Source: Mycteria americana
Lineage: Eukaryota; Chordata; Aves; Ciconiiformes; Ciconiidae
Assembly (NCBI RefSeq): GCF_035582795.1
Contig: NW_027445626.1
Span: forward strand, 1,426,001 to 1,490,000
Reading direction: 5' to 3'
Length of the DNA stretch: 64,000 bases
Shown in pieces: positions 23,869 through 47,915 of the stretch; position 1 is the stretch's first letter; each line of letters starts with the position of its first letter. The translations under genes were made by a program, and so were the position numbers. The notes under the pieces are model-generated. The model searched no databases. It was not told the DNA's origin and saw only the letters and a list, made by a program, of their open reading frames with translations.

Positions 23869-25189
23869 CACCAAGAAGAGTCAGAAGGAACCAGTGGAGG
23901 TGTCTAGTGCTACGCTCTGCTCTGAGCAGGGAGAGCTTGTCCGTTAGATCAGGTTGGTGAGTGCTTTCTCCACTTGAGTTTTGAAGATGTCTGGGCCCCA
24001 GACCCAGTACTAATCAACTATAAAGGTGTGGGTTTTTTCCTTAAACCTCATGTGAAATTTCCCTGCCTGCTTCTTGTCCGCATTGTCTCTTGTCCTTGTC
24101 TTTCCTTCCTGACAGCCAGACACATCCTCATGCCTACTGTAGGCAAGGACAACCACAACCTTCTCTCCAAGTGTGGCAACACCAGGATCCCCTGTGACTG
24201 CACAGCCAGGCATTGTGGCCAGCTCCGAGCAGAGAGACACCCTGGGGGTCCCTGCCTGGGCTCAGAGGAGGGCATGGGGAGACACCCATCACCTAACACA
24301 GAGGGAATGTGGTGGTGCCTGTAGGCTGACACCAAGGCAGCGTTTGGGGCAGAAAGGGTGAACAGAGAAGACCTCCAGCAGCTCCTCTGCATACCTGGTC
24401 AGGGAGTAATGCCCTTGGTGGTGCTCCTGGGAGAGGATGGTGGCATGGGAGGGGAGGTACTAAGAGCTGTGGTGCAGGGCACTGGGCTCAGAACTAGGTC
24501 TGGGTTCCCAGCAGGCAGTGCCAGTGGCTACAGCCCCAAGAGACCCCTGGCCATGGAGAGATCATCAGCAAGTCTTGTCCCAGCTGTGGAGAGCTGCTGT
24601 GGCTGCAGAGAGGTTCCTGGGAGTGCTGGGGTCAGTCCTGGCTGCCCTGCACCTCCCAGCCCAGCATGTCTCTTGGGTCTCCGCAGCAATCGCACTGACT
24701 GGGGTGACTGCCCTGCCTGGCTGGGGATTGAGGGCAATTTAGGGTTTCCATCAGTGTGGGAGGTTCTTGGAGCATCATGGCTTTTGTTGAGATCCCTGTC
24801 CCTGTCCCTGGGCTGGCCCACACCTGCACCCCCACATGTGGCCCTAGACCTCTGCTGTGCAACCACCACTTGGGACAGGGTGCATTCAGGGCTGGGGAAA
24901 CATCCTCCCGGCACAGTTGCCACAAGCGACCTCAGTGCCTCATTCCCCTGCAGCCACCCAGCTTTGACTGCCCACCCCAGCACCCTACCCCATCACTGCT
25001 CATGGGGGACGATGGGGATCTGGGGGGTCGAAGGGGGGCTCCTGGCAGATGGGGGTGCCCCCCCACCCTCCCCCATTTTCAGTTTCTGAACTGGGGTCCT
25101 CCCAAGCACTTTTGGTTTTGGGGGGGTCGATTGATTTGGGGTTCTATGACAGCTGGAAGAGGGAGGGGATGTAGGGGCACTAGGAGCTG

Positions 25190-26180
25190 GGGGGTGATGG
25201 GGGCTATTTGGGGCATCGGTGGGGTAGTGTTGAGTGTCCCTGGGCAGTTGGGCATCAGTTGGTGGTCCTTGGGGGCAGGCCTGGTCTCCCTGTGGGCAAT
25301 TCTGGGTCCATGGGGGCAGTTTGGGGTCCCATGGCAGGTGGTTTTGGGGTCAGTGAGGAAGTTATGGGTCCCTGCTGTATTTTGGGGGTTTCTGGGAGTA
25401 ATTTGTGAGTCCCTGGGGGCCGTTTGTGGGGTTGTGGTGTAGTTTGGGTGTCCCTGGGATAATCTGGGGGTCCCTAGTTAAATCTATGTGTCCCTGGAGA
25501 TGTTGGGCATCCCTAGAAAGTGGTGGGCCCCGGGGGAGTTTTGAGGTCCCTGGGACAGTTGGGGAGTCCTGGGGCAGTTGCGGAGTCCCTGGGGTAGGTT
25601 GAGGGTCCATAGGGATAGTTTTTGGGGTCTCTGAGGTAATTTGGGGCCCTGAAAGCAATTCAAGTGGTCTTAGGGGTAGTTTGGGGGTCCCTGGGGGCAG
25701 TTTTAGGCATCCCTGGGGTAGTTTTGGGGGTCCCTGGGGATAATTCAAGGAGCTTTAGGGGCAGTTTGGGGGTCCCTGGTGCAGTTTGGAATCAGATGGA
25801 GGTCCCTGGGTGCAGTTTGGGGGTCCTTAGGGATGTTTTAGTTCCTTGGGGGTAGTTTTAGGGGTCTCTGGGGTAGTTGGGGGTCCCTTGGGGAAGCTGG
25901 GGGGACCCAGGGGCAGTTTGGGATTCCTGGGGGTAATTTTGGGGGTCCTTGGTATAGGTTGAGAGTTCCCTGGGGTAGTCTGGGGATCCCTGGGACAGTT
26001 TTGTCATCAGTGGGGCAGTTTGGAGGTGTCTGGGGGCAATTTAGGGTCCCTGAGGCAGTTTTGGGTGTCCCTGGGTGTAATTCAGCTTCCCTGGGGATAA
26101 TATGGGGGCCTCTGGGGCAGTTTTAGGGTCCCTGGGGGTAGTCTGGGGGCCCCTGGTGTAATTTTGGGGCAGTTTGGGGG
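25190..26180 (-). repeat. C-rich minisatellite, mirror copy in U2
   Basis: Same array as 6040-7020 read on the - strand. On the + strand it shows repeated TTTGGGGGTCCCTGGGG. Unit order and array length are largely kept. Confidence 0.9.
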
Positions 26181-26309
26181 CTCCACAGAGCAACGTGGGG
26201 GTCCAAGGGTGTGCTCCCCCCACCCCCCATGGGAACCCCCCAAAACACTCACCTGGCAGCGCCCCGGATGGGGGGGGTCCCCAAGGACTTCCACCTACCT
26301 GCAGGACAG

Positions 26310-26960
26310 GAGCGGGGGTAAATGGTGGGTATATATAGGGGGTAGCTATGGCGAGGGGTATGTATGGAGAGGGGTATATATGGGGGGGTATATATGGGGA
26401 GGGGTATATATGGAAACTGTATATATGGGGATATATCTGGAGATTATAAATGGGGAGGGGTATATATGGGGGTATATATGGAGAGTATATATATGGGGGT
26501 ATATACAAAGAGTACATATATGGGGGTGTATAAGGGGCATATATATGGGGAGGGGTGTAAATAGGGTTATAACTGAGGGGCTATAAAAAGGGGGGTATAA
26601 ATGGGGGCTATAAATGGGGAGGGCTATATAGGGGGTATCTATGGGGAGGGGTGTAAATGAGGTTGTAAAATGGTTAAAAAGAGGGGTATAAATTGGGGTA
26701 TAAATGGGGGGTACATATGGGGAAGGGTGTATATTGGGAGGGGTATAATGGGGAGCAGTGTATATGGGGGTATATACAGGGAGAGGTATATAGGGGGTAT
26801 ATAGGGGGATATATACATGGGGAGGGTAATACATGGTGGGTATATGGGTAGCATAAAGAGGGGGTATAAATTAGGGAGGTATAAATGGCGCTGATACATG
26901 CAAGGGCTATAAATGTGGGAGCTATAAATGGGGGTACAAACAAGGGGGTACAAGTGGGGG
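26310..26960 (-). repeat. (TATACCCC)-type minisatellite, mirror copy in U2
   Basis: Reads as GGGGTATATATGG-type units on the + strand. Matches 5262-5915. Confidence 0.9.
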
Positions 26961-27247
26961 ATACCCCACCCTACCTGGCTGGGGGCGTCACCCGAAGCAG
27001 ACAGGGGCTGTCACAGTCACCGGGCCCAAAGTTTGATCCTGCTTTCCCGGGTCTTCTTGCTGACGGGGTTTTACAGGCAGGGAAAATTAAACCCCAGGGT
27101 GAAATACCGTACCACCCCCAATGGTGGGATCGCCCGTGGTCCTCTGGGGTGGGGGGTCCTGGACAAACAGGGTACTGAGGTGGCCACCAGCACCCCCAAA
27201 ATGTCTAGGGGAGCCAGGGGGATGGGGAAAATGATTGCTGCTCTTTG

Positions 27248-27830
27248 AGGGACACCAAAATCTTGGGGTTTGAGGGACATCAAGGTCTTGGTGTTGGGGG
27301 TGGTCATTGATGGTCCTTGACGAACACCAAGATCTAGGGGTCTAGGGTTGGTCATCAATGGTCCTTGAGGGACACCAAGGTCTTGTGGTTTGGGGACAAT
27401 CATCTCCAGTCCTTGGGCAATGTCTAGGCCTTGGACTTTGGGGACAATCATGTCCAGTCCTTGCGGAACACTAAGGTTTTGGAGTTGCGGATGGTTGTCT
27501 CTGGCCTTTGATGTATCTCATGTCATGTCTGAGTAGCTCATAGGCCTGGAGTAGGCCCATGGCATGTGTAGGTGCTTCTTCTAATGTCACTGCTGCCTGA
27601 GGAGCTGGGAGGGCAGGAGCAGGCCCATAGTTTCTGTAGGTGGTTTTGAGGTCATTGGTGCCTGAATGGCCGATAGGCCAGGAGCAGGCCAATATCAGAG
27701 GTAGATGCTATGACATCCTCTGTGGCTGAGTAGCAGATAGGCCAGGGGCTGTGCATGAGCTTGTGATGTCACTGCTGCCTGAGTAGCTGGTAGGCCAGGA
27801 GCTGGCACATAGCTTCTGTAGGTGCTTCTG
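27248..27830 (-). repeat. 48-bp and 64-bp tandem repeats, mirror copies in U2
   Basis: The 48-bp array lies at about 27,248-27,480 and the 64-bp array at about 27,500-27,830, in mirrored order to 4395-4975. Confidence 0.75.
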
Positions 27831-28799
27831 ATGTCACCAAAACAATATTTCGACCATGCCCAAATATGGCTTTTTGGAAGAAACATCAGGAGCAGAAGTC
27901 CATACACCGCACACACGTGTGACACTGTAACGCATGCACACACAGTGCCAGCAGTAGGAGGGTGTGAGGTCACCGTCAGGATAACCCATGAGCACACAGC
28001 AGTGGCAGTGGTCACATCACCGATGGCACCCCGTGGCTGTGGGGCTCGGTGCAGAGCGGCCATGTGCTGTCACAAGGGCTTCACGGAGGACGGGAGCTGC
28101 CTGGCCCCGTGCCTGCGAGGCCGAAGGAGCAGCCCCTGCAGCCCTGGCTGGAGCAGTCGGGGTGGGGGTGGCTCGGGGACCCCGCAGGGATGTGCCTGGG
28201 CACGGCGCCAGGAGGAAACCACAGACTTCCTGCCTGGGCGCTGCGGGGGGAGCGTGGGGAGTGCTGCGAGGCCACGTGGGCTGTGGTTTGTGCACCTGCA
28301 GGCTGGAGCTCCCGATGCGCCCGCGGGGAATAACGGCCCCTCGGTGACACGCTGACAGTCAGGGATCTGTCTGAGCCTCTGGGCTGCACGTCTGCTGCCA
28401 GGGCAGGGACATGTCCCAGCTCCGGCTCCTGCGAGGGACCTTCCATGGGGCTCTCCAGGGAAGGAAGGGTGAGGCAGCACTCCTGGGACGGGGCTCTGGC
28501 CTGGGCTAAGGCCCTTTCCCAGCTGCTGCTCCCAGCACAGCGGGGTCTGTAGCAGGGACAGGGGCTGTTTCCCTCCCTTCCTGACACAGCCTCTGGCGCA
28601 GCCCCAGCCCTGTGCTTCCCACGGCACGAGGGTGGCTGGACACTCTCACCTTGGGCTCTTGGCTGTGCCTGGCATAGGAGATGCTCAGTGCTCCTGGTTG
28701 AGGAAGCAGGGTTGAGGGGGTGAAAAATCCATTTACCCCCACACAAGCAGCCCTGTCCTGTGACGGCCCCCCACCACGGTGACGTGACACCTGTAGCAG

Positions 28800-29048
28800 A
28801 GCCGTCTCTCATATATGGTCATGAATGGCGCTGGAGAAGTTCATTGGAGGGCCGGGCTGTGTCGGAGGGGAGATAGCTCCCGATAATGTTGAAAAAGGCC
28901 CTGCTGCTTTGATTGGCTCGTCCTGTAGCTGGGCTGGCATCTGCAGAGATATATTGCCCTCCTGTCGTCATTGTCCCCAGGAGTCCCCAGGAGCCGTGGC
29001 AGGGAGTGTGGCAGAGCAGGGATGTGCTGGCAGGGCAGGAGGCTCAGG
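28800..29048 (+). promoter_or_regulatory. probable promoter of the complete SRCR gene
   Basis: An inverted CCAAT box (ATTGG, 28912-28916) lies about 35 bp before a TATA-like GATATATTG (28949-28956), which would place the start of transcription near 28,980 and give a short 5' UTR. The segment is about 98% identical to its mirror copy at 3175-3423. The motifs are seen; promoter activity is inferred. Confidence 0.4.
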
Positions 29049-41580
<12,532 letters not shown>

Positions 41581-41681
41581 GCACCAGGGAAACATCTCCC
41601 TTTACCACGGGCAGCAGAAACTGCCTGCCGTTTCCTCTATTTTTATTCCCGCTTTTACACTGTGCGTCCATATTGGTTCTT

Positions 41682-41687
41682 ATTAAA
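41682..41687 (+). terminator. polyadenylation signal of the SRCR gene
   Basis: ATTAAA lies 102 nt after the stop codon and is followed by a GT-rich stretch around 41,700-41,750. No better signal is seen nearby. Confidence 0.6.
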
Positions 41688-41689
41688 AG

Positions 41690-42119
41690 TCTCTGAGGGC
41701 TTTGACCCAGAGCTGGGGCTTGCCTGCCCAGGTGTTGGGTCACCTCCCTGAGGCTGATGAGGGGGAGCAGAGAACGATGACACAGTGGTAGGCAAGGGGC
41801 ACATCTCAGGGACAGCAGGCTCGGGGTCAGGCTGTGGGGCTGCGAGAGCCCATGGTCCCTGGGGAATAATCCTGCTGCTCACCCCAAAACACCCCAGCCA
41901 TCCCCAGGGGGGATCATGGCCCACGGATTACCTCCCACAATGGTGAGGATGCAGCTCTGCTCCCCACTGCCCCAGCACAGGGTGCACAGCCACTTTCTGG
42001 GACACACGGGCTGAGATTCCCTCTCCTCATGCTCTGCCAGGAGCCCAGTCTCCAGGGGCTGTTCCATGGGCTCCAGCCCACACCTGCCTGAGGCTGGGGA
42101 GTCAGGGCAAAAGCAGCCC
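41690..42119. other. intergenic, no gene seen
   Basis: Sequence between the SRCR polyadenylation signal and the tRNA-Ala gene. Nothing recognised. Confidence 0.4.
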
Positions 42120-42191
42120 TGGAGATGCTGGGGATTGAACCCAGGACATCCCACATGCGAAGCAGGTGCTCTGCCACTGAGCTACATCCCC
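42120..42191 (-). tRNA. tRNA-Ala (anticodon CGC)
   Basis: The - strand folds as a full cloverleaf: acceptor GGGGATG / CATCTCC with one G-U, D arm GCTC...GAGC, anticodon arm CCTGC-TTCGCAT-GTGGG, T arm CTGGG-TTCAATC-CCCAG, discriminator A. Box A (TAGCTCAGTGG) and box B (GGTTCAATCCC) are present. The wobble pairs in the anticodon stem and A instead of G in the T loop leave some chance of a relic. Confidence 0.82.
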
Positions 42192-44190
42192 TTGACACCT
42201 GCCAGCAGGAGAGACACTCTCCTCCCGTGATGTGTCTATGACGAGCACAGTCCTGTTGTCCCCTGCGTGCCCAGGGACCCTCTGCAGAAAACAGCACTTG
42301 AACCCTTCTGAGGTGGGCAAGCTGGGACTGCCTCTGTGCTGGGGCCTGATCCTGGCACAGGGCTGCACTGCAGAGTGCTGCCCCTTCAACGCCTCAGCAG
42401 GGCAATGGGGCAGAAGGAGGCTCTTGCTGCAGGTGCTGCTCCCACGCTCTGGCCCACTGCGGGATGGGTCGATGGAGAGGAGAAAACCCCTTCCCCTGAG
42501 CCTCCTCTGCCACCCAGGGCAACAGCCCTCTGTGCCACATCTGTCCCCAACTCCACAGCAGGAGCAGTGCAACAGGGTGAGGGAAATGCCCTGCCTGGGG
42601 TGAGGTGCCTGCAGGCTCCGATGGCATCCCAGGGCATGCTGTGGAGGGGACGTGGTGGCAGAAATCTTATACCCCCTTCTCCAGGCACCAGGTCTCCCCC
42701 TGCAGCCCTCTGTTCCCCAGCATCCCTGGAGGTGACTTGAAGAGCAGGCTTCCATCTGCATGGGGTGAGCATGTGGGTTGGGCTCAGGGACCTTCCCATT
42801 CCTTCAGCGCTGATGACTGTCCTGGCAGCAAAGCAGTGCCCTGGGACAGCCCTGGCTGGGGTCTCTGTGGCAGGGTGGGTGACTGTGTTCAGCTGGTACT
42901 CAAAGGCTGATGGTTTGACCACATGCAGGGATGGTGTCCTCATGGTGGCACAGCTGGGACAATTGTGTTGCCCAATGCCATAGAGTTTTCCCTGCTGAGC
43001 CCCTGCCTGGCATGGGGGTTTGGGGGAATCAAAAGCAGACCACAGTGCCTGTGAACTTCTGGAGTGGTTGAGTGGAGTTAAGGGGATGGACTGCTCACCT
43101 CTTCTGCTTTGCACACATGACCCCAAAACCCATCCTCAGCAATGACTCTCCCATTCTTGCTCAAGAAAGGCGTAGAAGGACTCTTCTGGAGCAGTGATAA
43201 TCCTGCAGGCCTTACCCCTGCAGCCAAGCGTGTTTAAGCTCGTGCTCAAAGCTGACAAGACAGTAACTGTGCTTGGACAGACAGTCTCTCCCTCTCACCA
43301 CCTCTCACTTGCGCTCAGTCACAACAAAAGCCAAACTCCTCTGCAGGTGCATCCCTAAGGAGCCAGCTGTGAGGCAGCAGAACTGCACGGGGTTAGAACA
43401 TGCACGTTGCTGTGCGACTGTAGTCCAGCACGTGCCATTCTTTGGGCTGACTGGGGAGAGGCTGAGACTGGAGACAGAGGGAGATGTGCGGGGTCACAGC
43501 TGTCACTGTGTTCCTGGGGGGCGAGCAGGGCTCTGTAGCAGCAAGAGGTTGCAAGAGGGGAGCCCAGCAGCTTGTTGGAGCTCATGAGCAGGTCTTTCTT
43601 CCTCTGTGCAGGGACTGATGGCTGTGAGGGGCTGCAGCTGGTCTAGCCAGTGCAGTCTGGTGGGTGAGTCTATTTGGGCACGGCTTTGCCAGCTGTCCTT
43701 GACACATCAGAGGTCTCGCTGTGACAGACCTCTGGAGGGAGGATGCTGCCATTCAGGCCTCAGCTCCAGGGAGTGGATCTCCCTGGGACTGGGGTCACAG
43801 TGGCCTCCCCCATGGGCAGTATGCTCTGGTCTGCAAGCTGAGGTCCAGGTGAAGGATGTGTGTGAGGAGGGGAGCAGTCTGTGCATCATCAAGACTGACA
43901 AAGAGGAGAGAGACAAGGTCTTTGCAGAGACCCCATAAAGGAAAGGTGGCAATTGCTGTGGAGCAGGGAAGGAGGGACAGATGGAGAGCACCCCAAAGAA
44001 GCACTGAATGGAGAGTCCTGTTGAGGCGAAGGCTGGGGACTTGTGGAGCAAGAGGAAGGCTCCTTCTAACCCACAGATCTGCATCTGCAGTGCAGGGGCA
44101 GTGCTCTGGCAAGAGGTGAAGGAGCAAGGAGGGCCAGGGTAGGCTGGAAGAAGCAGGCAGGCTCTGCAAAAAACTGAGCGAGTATACCAC
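42192..44190. other. intergenic, no gene seen
   Basis: Two kilobases between the tRNA and the tRNA-like copy. Several open frames of 100-250 codons overlap on both strands, none with a recognisable domain or plausible splice frame. Confidence 0.4.
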
Positions 44191-44264
44191 TGTATCAGCC
44201 CAGGGCTGAACCAGGGACCTTTAGATCTTCAGTCTAATGCTCTGCCAGCTGAGCTACTTCAGAC
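44191..44264 (-). pseudogene. tRNA-Phe(GAA)-like pseudogene
   Basis: TAGCTCAGCTGG, an ACTGAAGAT anticodon loop and GGTCCCTGGTTCAG match tRNA-Phe, but the acceptor arms (GTCTGAA and CTGATAC) do not pair well and the T arm is altered. Probably a dead copy. Confidence 0.65.
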
Positions 44265-44599
44265 CTGCCCCAGCAGCCCTTGTCCCAATTCCACCCCTGC
44301 CAGGCCACAGGCTGACACACATGAGGAGCATTCCTTGGCAAGGGTCCCAGGGAAGAGCTGTTCCTGGCCCTGGGCAGAGGGACCTGTCCTCTCCCTGCCT
44401 CCATGGCCAGGTGGGCTCCAGATTTGGGTGGAGGCCAGCTTACACTGGGCATGCCAAAATGTGTGTGGGACTTCAGTCCAAACGTGACAGTGGCAAAGCA
44501 GGTGGGCAGGCCAGGCACGTGTAACTGCAAAGGCTGAGGGTGGAAGAAGTGTGGGGCTCTTGGAAGACCTTATCTCCTTCCCCATGGAAGGCCTCCTCC

Positions 44600-45440
44600 C
44601 CACCCTATTTTCCCCAGCTGAACTTCACTCCTTTACTCCCAACTCTTCTACCTCCTCCCCTCTGAGCAGCGCTAGGCCATGGGGAAGGGGGGTTGTGGTC
44701 AGTCCAGAACACTTCCTGCCTGCTGCTCCTTCCTTCTCCCACTTTTCCCATGGGGTCCCTCCTACAGGCTGCAGTCCTTCAAGATGAACCTGCTCCACTC
44801 TGTGCTCTCCACAGGCCACAGTTCTTTCAGGAATTACCCAAATTCTCCAGCATTGCGTCCTCCACGGACTGCAGGGCTTACCTTGTCCACCATGGTCTTC
44901 TCCATAGGCTGCAGGAAAATACCTGCTGTGCTGTGGTATTCTGCTTGGGCTGCAGGGGAATATCTGCTCTGGTGCCTGGACCACCGAGGGGGTGGTTCTC
45001 CTCCCTCTTCATTGACCATAGTGTTGCAGGGCTGTTTCTTACATGTTTTTTTTCCACTAACTCCTATTCCAGTCTGGCACTTGTGCCCCTTCTTAAATAC
45101 ATTTTCACACCAGTTCCACCAGCTTTGTTGCTGGGCTCAGTTTTGGCCAGCGGTGGGTCTATTTTGGAGCTGGCTGGACCCAGCCCTGTCTGGCATGGAG
45201 GCAGCCCTTGGTCTTCTCTCACAGAGGTCACACATGCAGCCTCCTCGCTACCAAAACATGGTCATGGACACCAATGCACTGTGTAAATCTTTGCCTTGCT
45301 AAATGGTGTCCCCTGCTCTTCCCTCATCAAGAAATCCAGCCTAGTTGCTGGGGAGGAAGAGAGAGCAAGAGAGAAGGCCCTGATGCTGTGAAAGCACTCT
45401 TCCGCAAATAGCTACAACACTGGTGTATTATAACACTGTG
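44600..45440. repeat. probable interspersed repeat of LTR-element type
   Basis: Contains short recurring pieces (TCCACAGG, GGCTGCAGGGGAATATCTGC, TCTGGTGCCTGGACCACC) that recall a common avian LTR-element-derived repeat. No coding region is seen. The family is uncertain, and it is treated as a fossil. Confidence 0.3.
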
Positions 45441-45445
45441 GTCAC

Positions 45446-47570
45446 TGTCCTGGTTTTGGCTGGGTTAGAGTTAATTTTCTTCTTGTGGGGGTGGTTACAG
45501 CAATGGAAGCAGAATAATTGGCAGCACAGAGGCAAACCCATCTGGGCTGCAGCATTGTGGCAAAATATTGCTGCCTGTGTAGAGAACCTGGTGGTAAAAG
45601 TATGTCACGTAGATGCTCACGTACCCAAGAGTCGGGCCACTGAGGAACATCAAAACAACCAGCAGGTGGATCAGGCTGCTAAGACTGAAGTGGCTCAGGT
45701 GGATCTGGACTGGCAACATAAGGGTGAATTATTTATAGCTCGGTGGGCCCATGACACCTCAGGCCATCAAGGAAGAGATGCAACATATAGATGGGCTCAC
45801 GATTGAGGGGTGGGCTTGACCATGGACACTATTGCATGGGTCATCCATGAATGTGAAACATGCACTGCAATTAAACAATCCAAGCTGTTAAAGCCTCTGT
45901 GGTATGGAGGGCGATGGCTGAAATATAAATATGGGGAGGCCTGGCAGATCGATTATATCACACTCCCACAAACCCAGCAAGTGCTTACAATGGTGGAAGC
46001 AACCACCGGATGGCTGGAAACATATGCTGTGCCCCATGCCACTGCCCGGAACACTATCCTGGGCCTTGAAAAGCAAGTCCTATGGCGACATGGCACCCCA
46101 GAGAGAATTGAGACAGAGAACGGGACTCATTTTTGAAACAACCTCATAGACACCTGGGCCAAAGAGCATGGCATTGAGTGGGTGTATCACATCCCCTATC
46201 ATGCACCAGCCTCCGGGAAAATCAAACGATACAATGGACTGTTAAAGACAACACTGTGAGCAATGGGTGGTGGGACATTCAAACATTGGGATGCACATTT
46301 AGCAAAGGCCACGTCATTAGTTAATTCTAGGGGATCTGCCAGTCGAGCTGGCCCTGCCCTATCGGAACTTCTACACACTGTCGAAGGGGATAAGGTCCCT
46401 GTAGTGCACATAAAAAACATGCTGGGGAAGACAGTCTGGGTTACTCCTGCCTCGGGCAAAGGCAAGCCCATTCATGGGATTGCTTTTGCTCAAGGACCCG
46501 GGGGCACTTGGTGGGTAATGCCAAAGTATGGGAAGTCCGATGTATACCTCAAGGGGATTTGATTTTGGGTGAGAATAGCCAATGAACTAAATGGTTTGAT
46601 GTCACTTGCTATATAATACTGTATGTCATCACTTTTATGGTGACTATACACCATATCAATGGTATTTCAGTAAGGATCACCCAGATTAATGAAGAATGAG
46701 CTTTGATGAAACCAAGCAAAGTGCAGCAGTGATGGAACGAGAACTGGCTTCAGCATGCAACAATGCAACACCACGCACCATCTCTCCTGCCCTGAAAGAC
46801 TGTTATGACAGATAGAGCCCAAAGTCATGGACTAAATGAACTCAATGGACATTGTAGAGGGATGGCCCATAGACCAAGGGAATGATAGCTGTGTGTATAT
46901 ATCTAGAGACAGGGAAAGTGGTGGTGATTAATTGTATTAGAAAGGGTAGAACCTGGGCATGACATAGATGGTATAGAATAAGGGGTGAACACTGTCCTGG
47001 TTTCGGCTGGGATAGAGTTAATTTGCTTCCTAGTAGCTGGTATAGTGCTGTGTTTTGGATTTTAGTATGAGAACAATATTGATAACACGCTGATGTTTTG
47101 GCTGTTGCTAAGTGGTGTTTACGCCAATCAAGGACTTTTCAGCTTCCCATGCTCTGCCAGGTGCAAAAGAAGTTGGGAGGGGACACAGCCAGGAGAGTTG
47201 ATCCAAACTGACCAAAGGGCTTTTCAATACCATATGATGTCATGCTCAGTATATAAACTGGGGTGAGTTGGCTGGGGAGCAGGGGTCACTGCTTGGGGAC
47301 TGGCTGGGCTTCGGTCGGCAGGTGGTGAGCAGTTGTATCAGGTTTTTTTTCCTTGGGTTTTGTTCCTCTCTTTCTCTCTTATTGTTTTCCTTCTCATTAC
47401 AATTTATTATTACTATTTAGTTTTTGTTGTTCAAATTATTAAACTGTTCTTATCTCAGCTCATGAGTATTCTTACTTTTGCTCTTCCGATTCTCTCCCCC
47501 ATCCCACCAGGGAGGGTAGGGTGAACGAGAGTCTGTGAGGTACTTAATTGCCAACTGGGGCTAAACCACA
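45446..47570 (+). mobile_element. broken ERVL-type endogenous retrovirus fossil
   Basis: From left to right: about 50 bp of a 5' LTR start, the end of the RNase H region and an integrase region (about 45,500-46,560, recognisable by the HHCC-type zinc finger and core), about 430 bp of non-coding 3' sequence, and a complete 3' LTR. It is heavily truncated and clearly broken, with several breaks. Gag, protease and most of the polymerase are missing. Family assignment (class III, ERVL-like, common in birds) rests on the LTR sequence and integrase style. An old insertion; a date cannot be read because the 5' LTR is nearly gone. Confidence 0.8.
46993..47570 (+). repeat. 3' LTR of the ERVL-type fossil
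   Basis: A 578-bp LTR starting TGTCCTGGTTTCGGCTGG and ending CTAAACCACA, with a TATA-like AGTATATAAACTGG at about 47,250 and an AATAAA-poor, T-rich R/U5 region. It has a well-known avian LTR sequence style. Confidence 0.85.
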
Positions 47571-47571
47571 A

Positions 47572-47915
47572 TAAAGGCTTGACTAAAGTCCAAGTAGACA
47601 ACATGCACAGCCTTCCCCTCATCCACTGAGCGGGTCGCCTTGTCATAGAAGGAGATCAGGTTAGTCAAGCAGGACCTGCCTTTCATAAACCCACGCTGAC
47701 TGGGCCTGCTCACCTGCTAAACTCCAGTCAACTGGCACCTTCCCGCTTAGCCAGGACTGCTGAGAAAGGATTGAAAGATGCTTGGTGGGGACTTCTGCCA
47801 GCTCCCTCAGTACTCTTGGGTGGATCCCATTCAGCCCCATAGACTTGTGTGTGTCTCAGTGGTGTAGCACATCACTAACCATTTCCCCTTGGATTATGAG
47901 TGCAACAGTGGGAGA
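47572..47915 (-). mobile_element. old CR1 ORF2 fragment next to the LTR element
   Basis: Aligns with the young CR1 at about 59,845-60,280 (GACTTTAGTCAAGCC = DFSKA region, FLTGFxxKxG, SMGLNGIHPRVLRELAE). It begins right where the LTR ends, so the LTR element probably inserted into this CR1. Confidence 0.75.
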
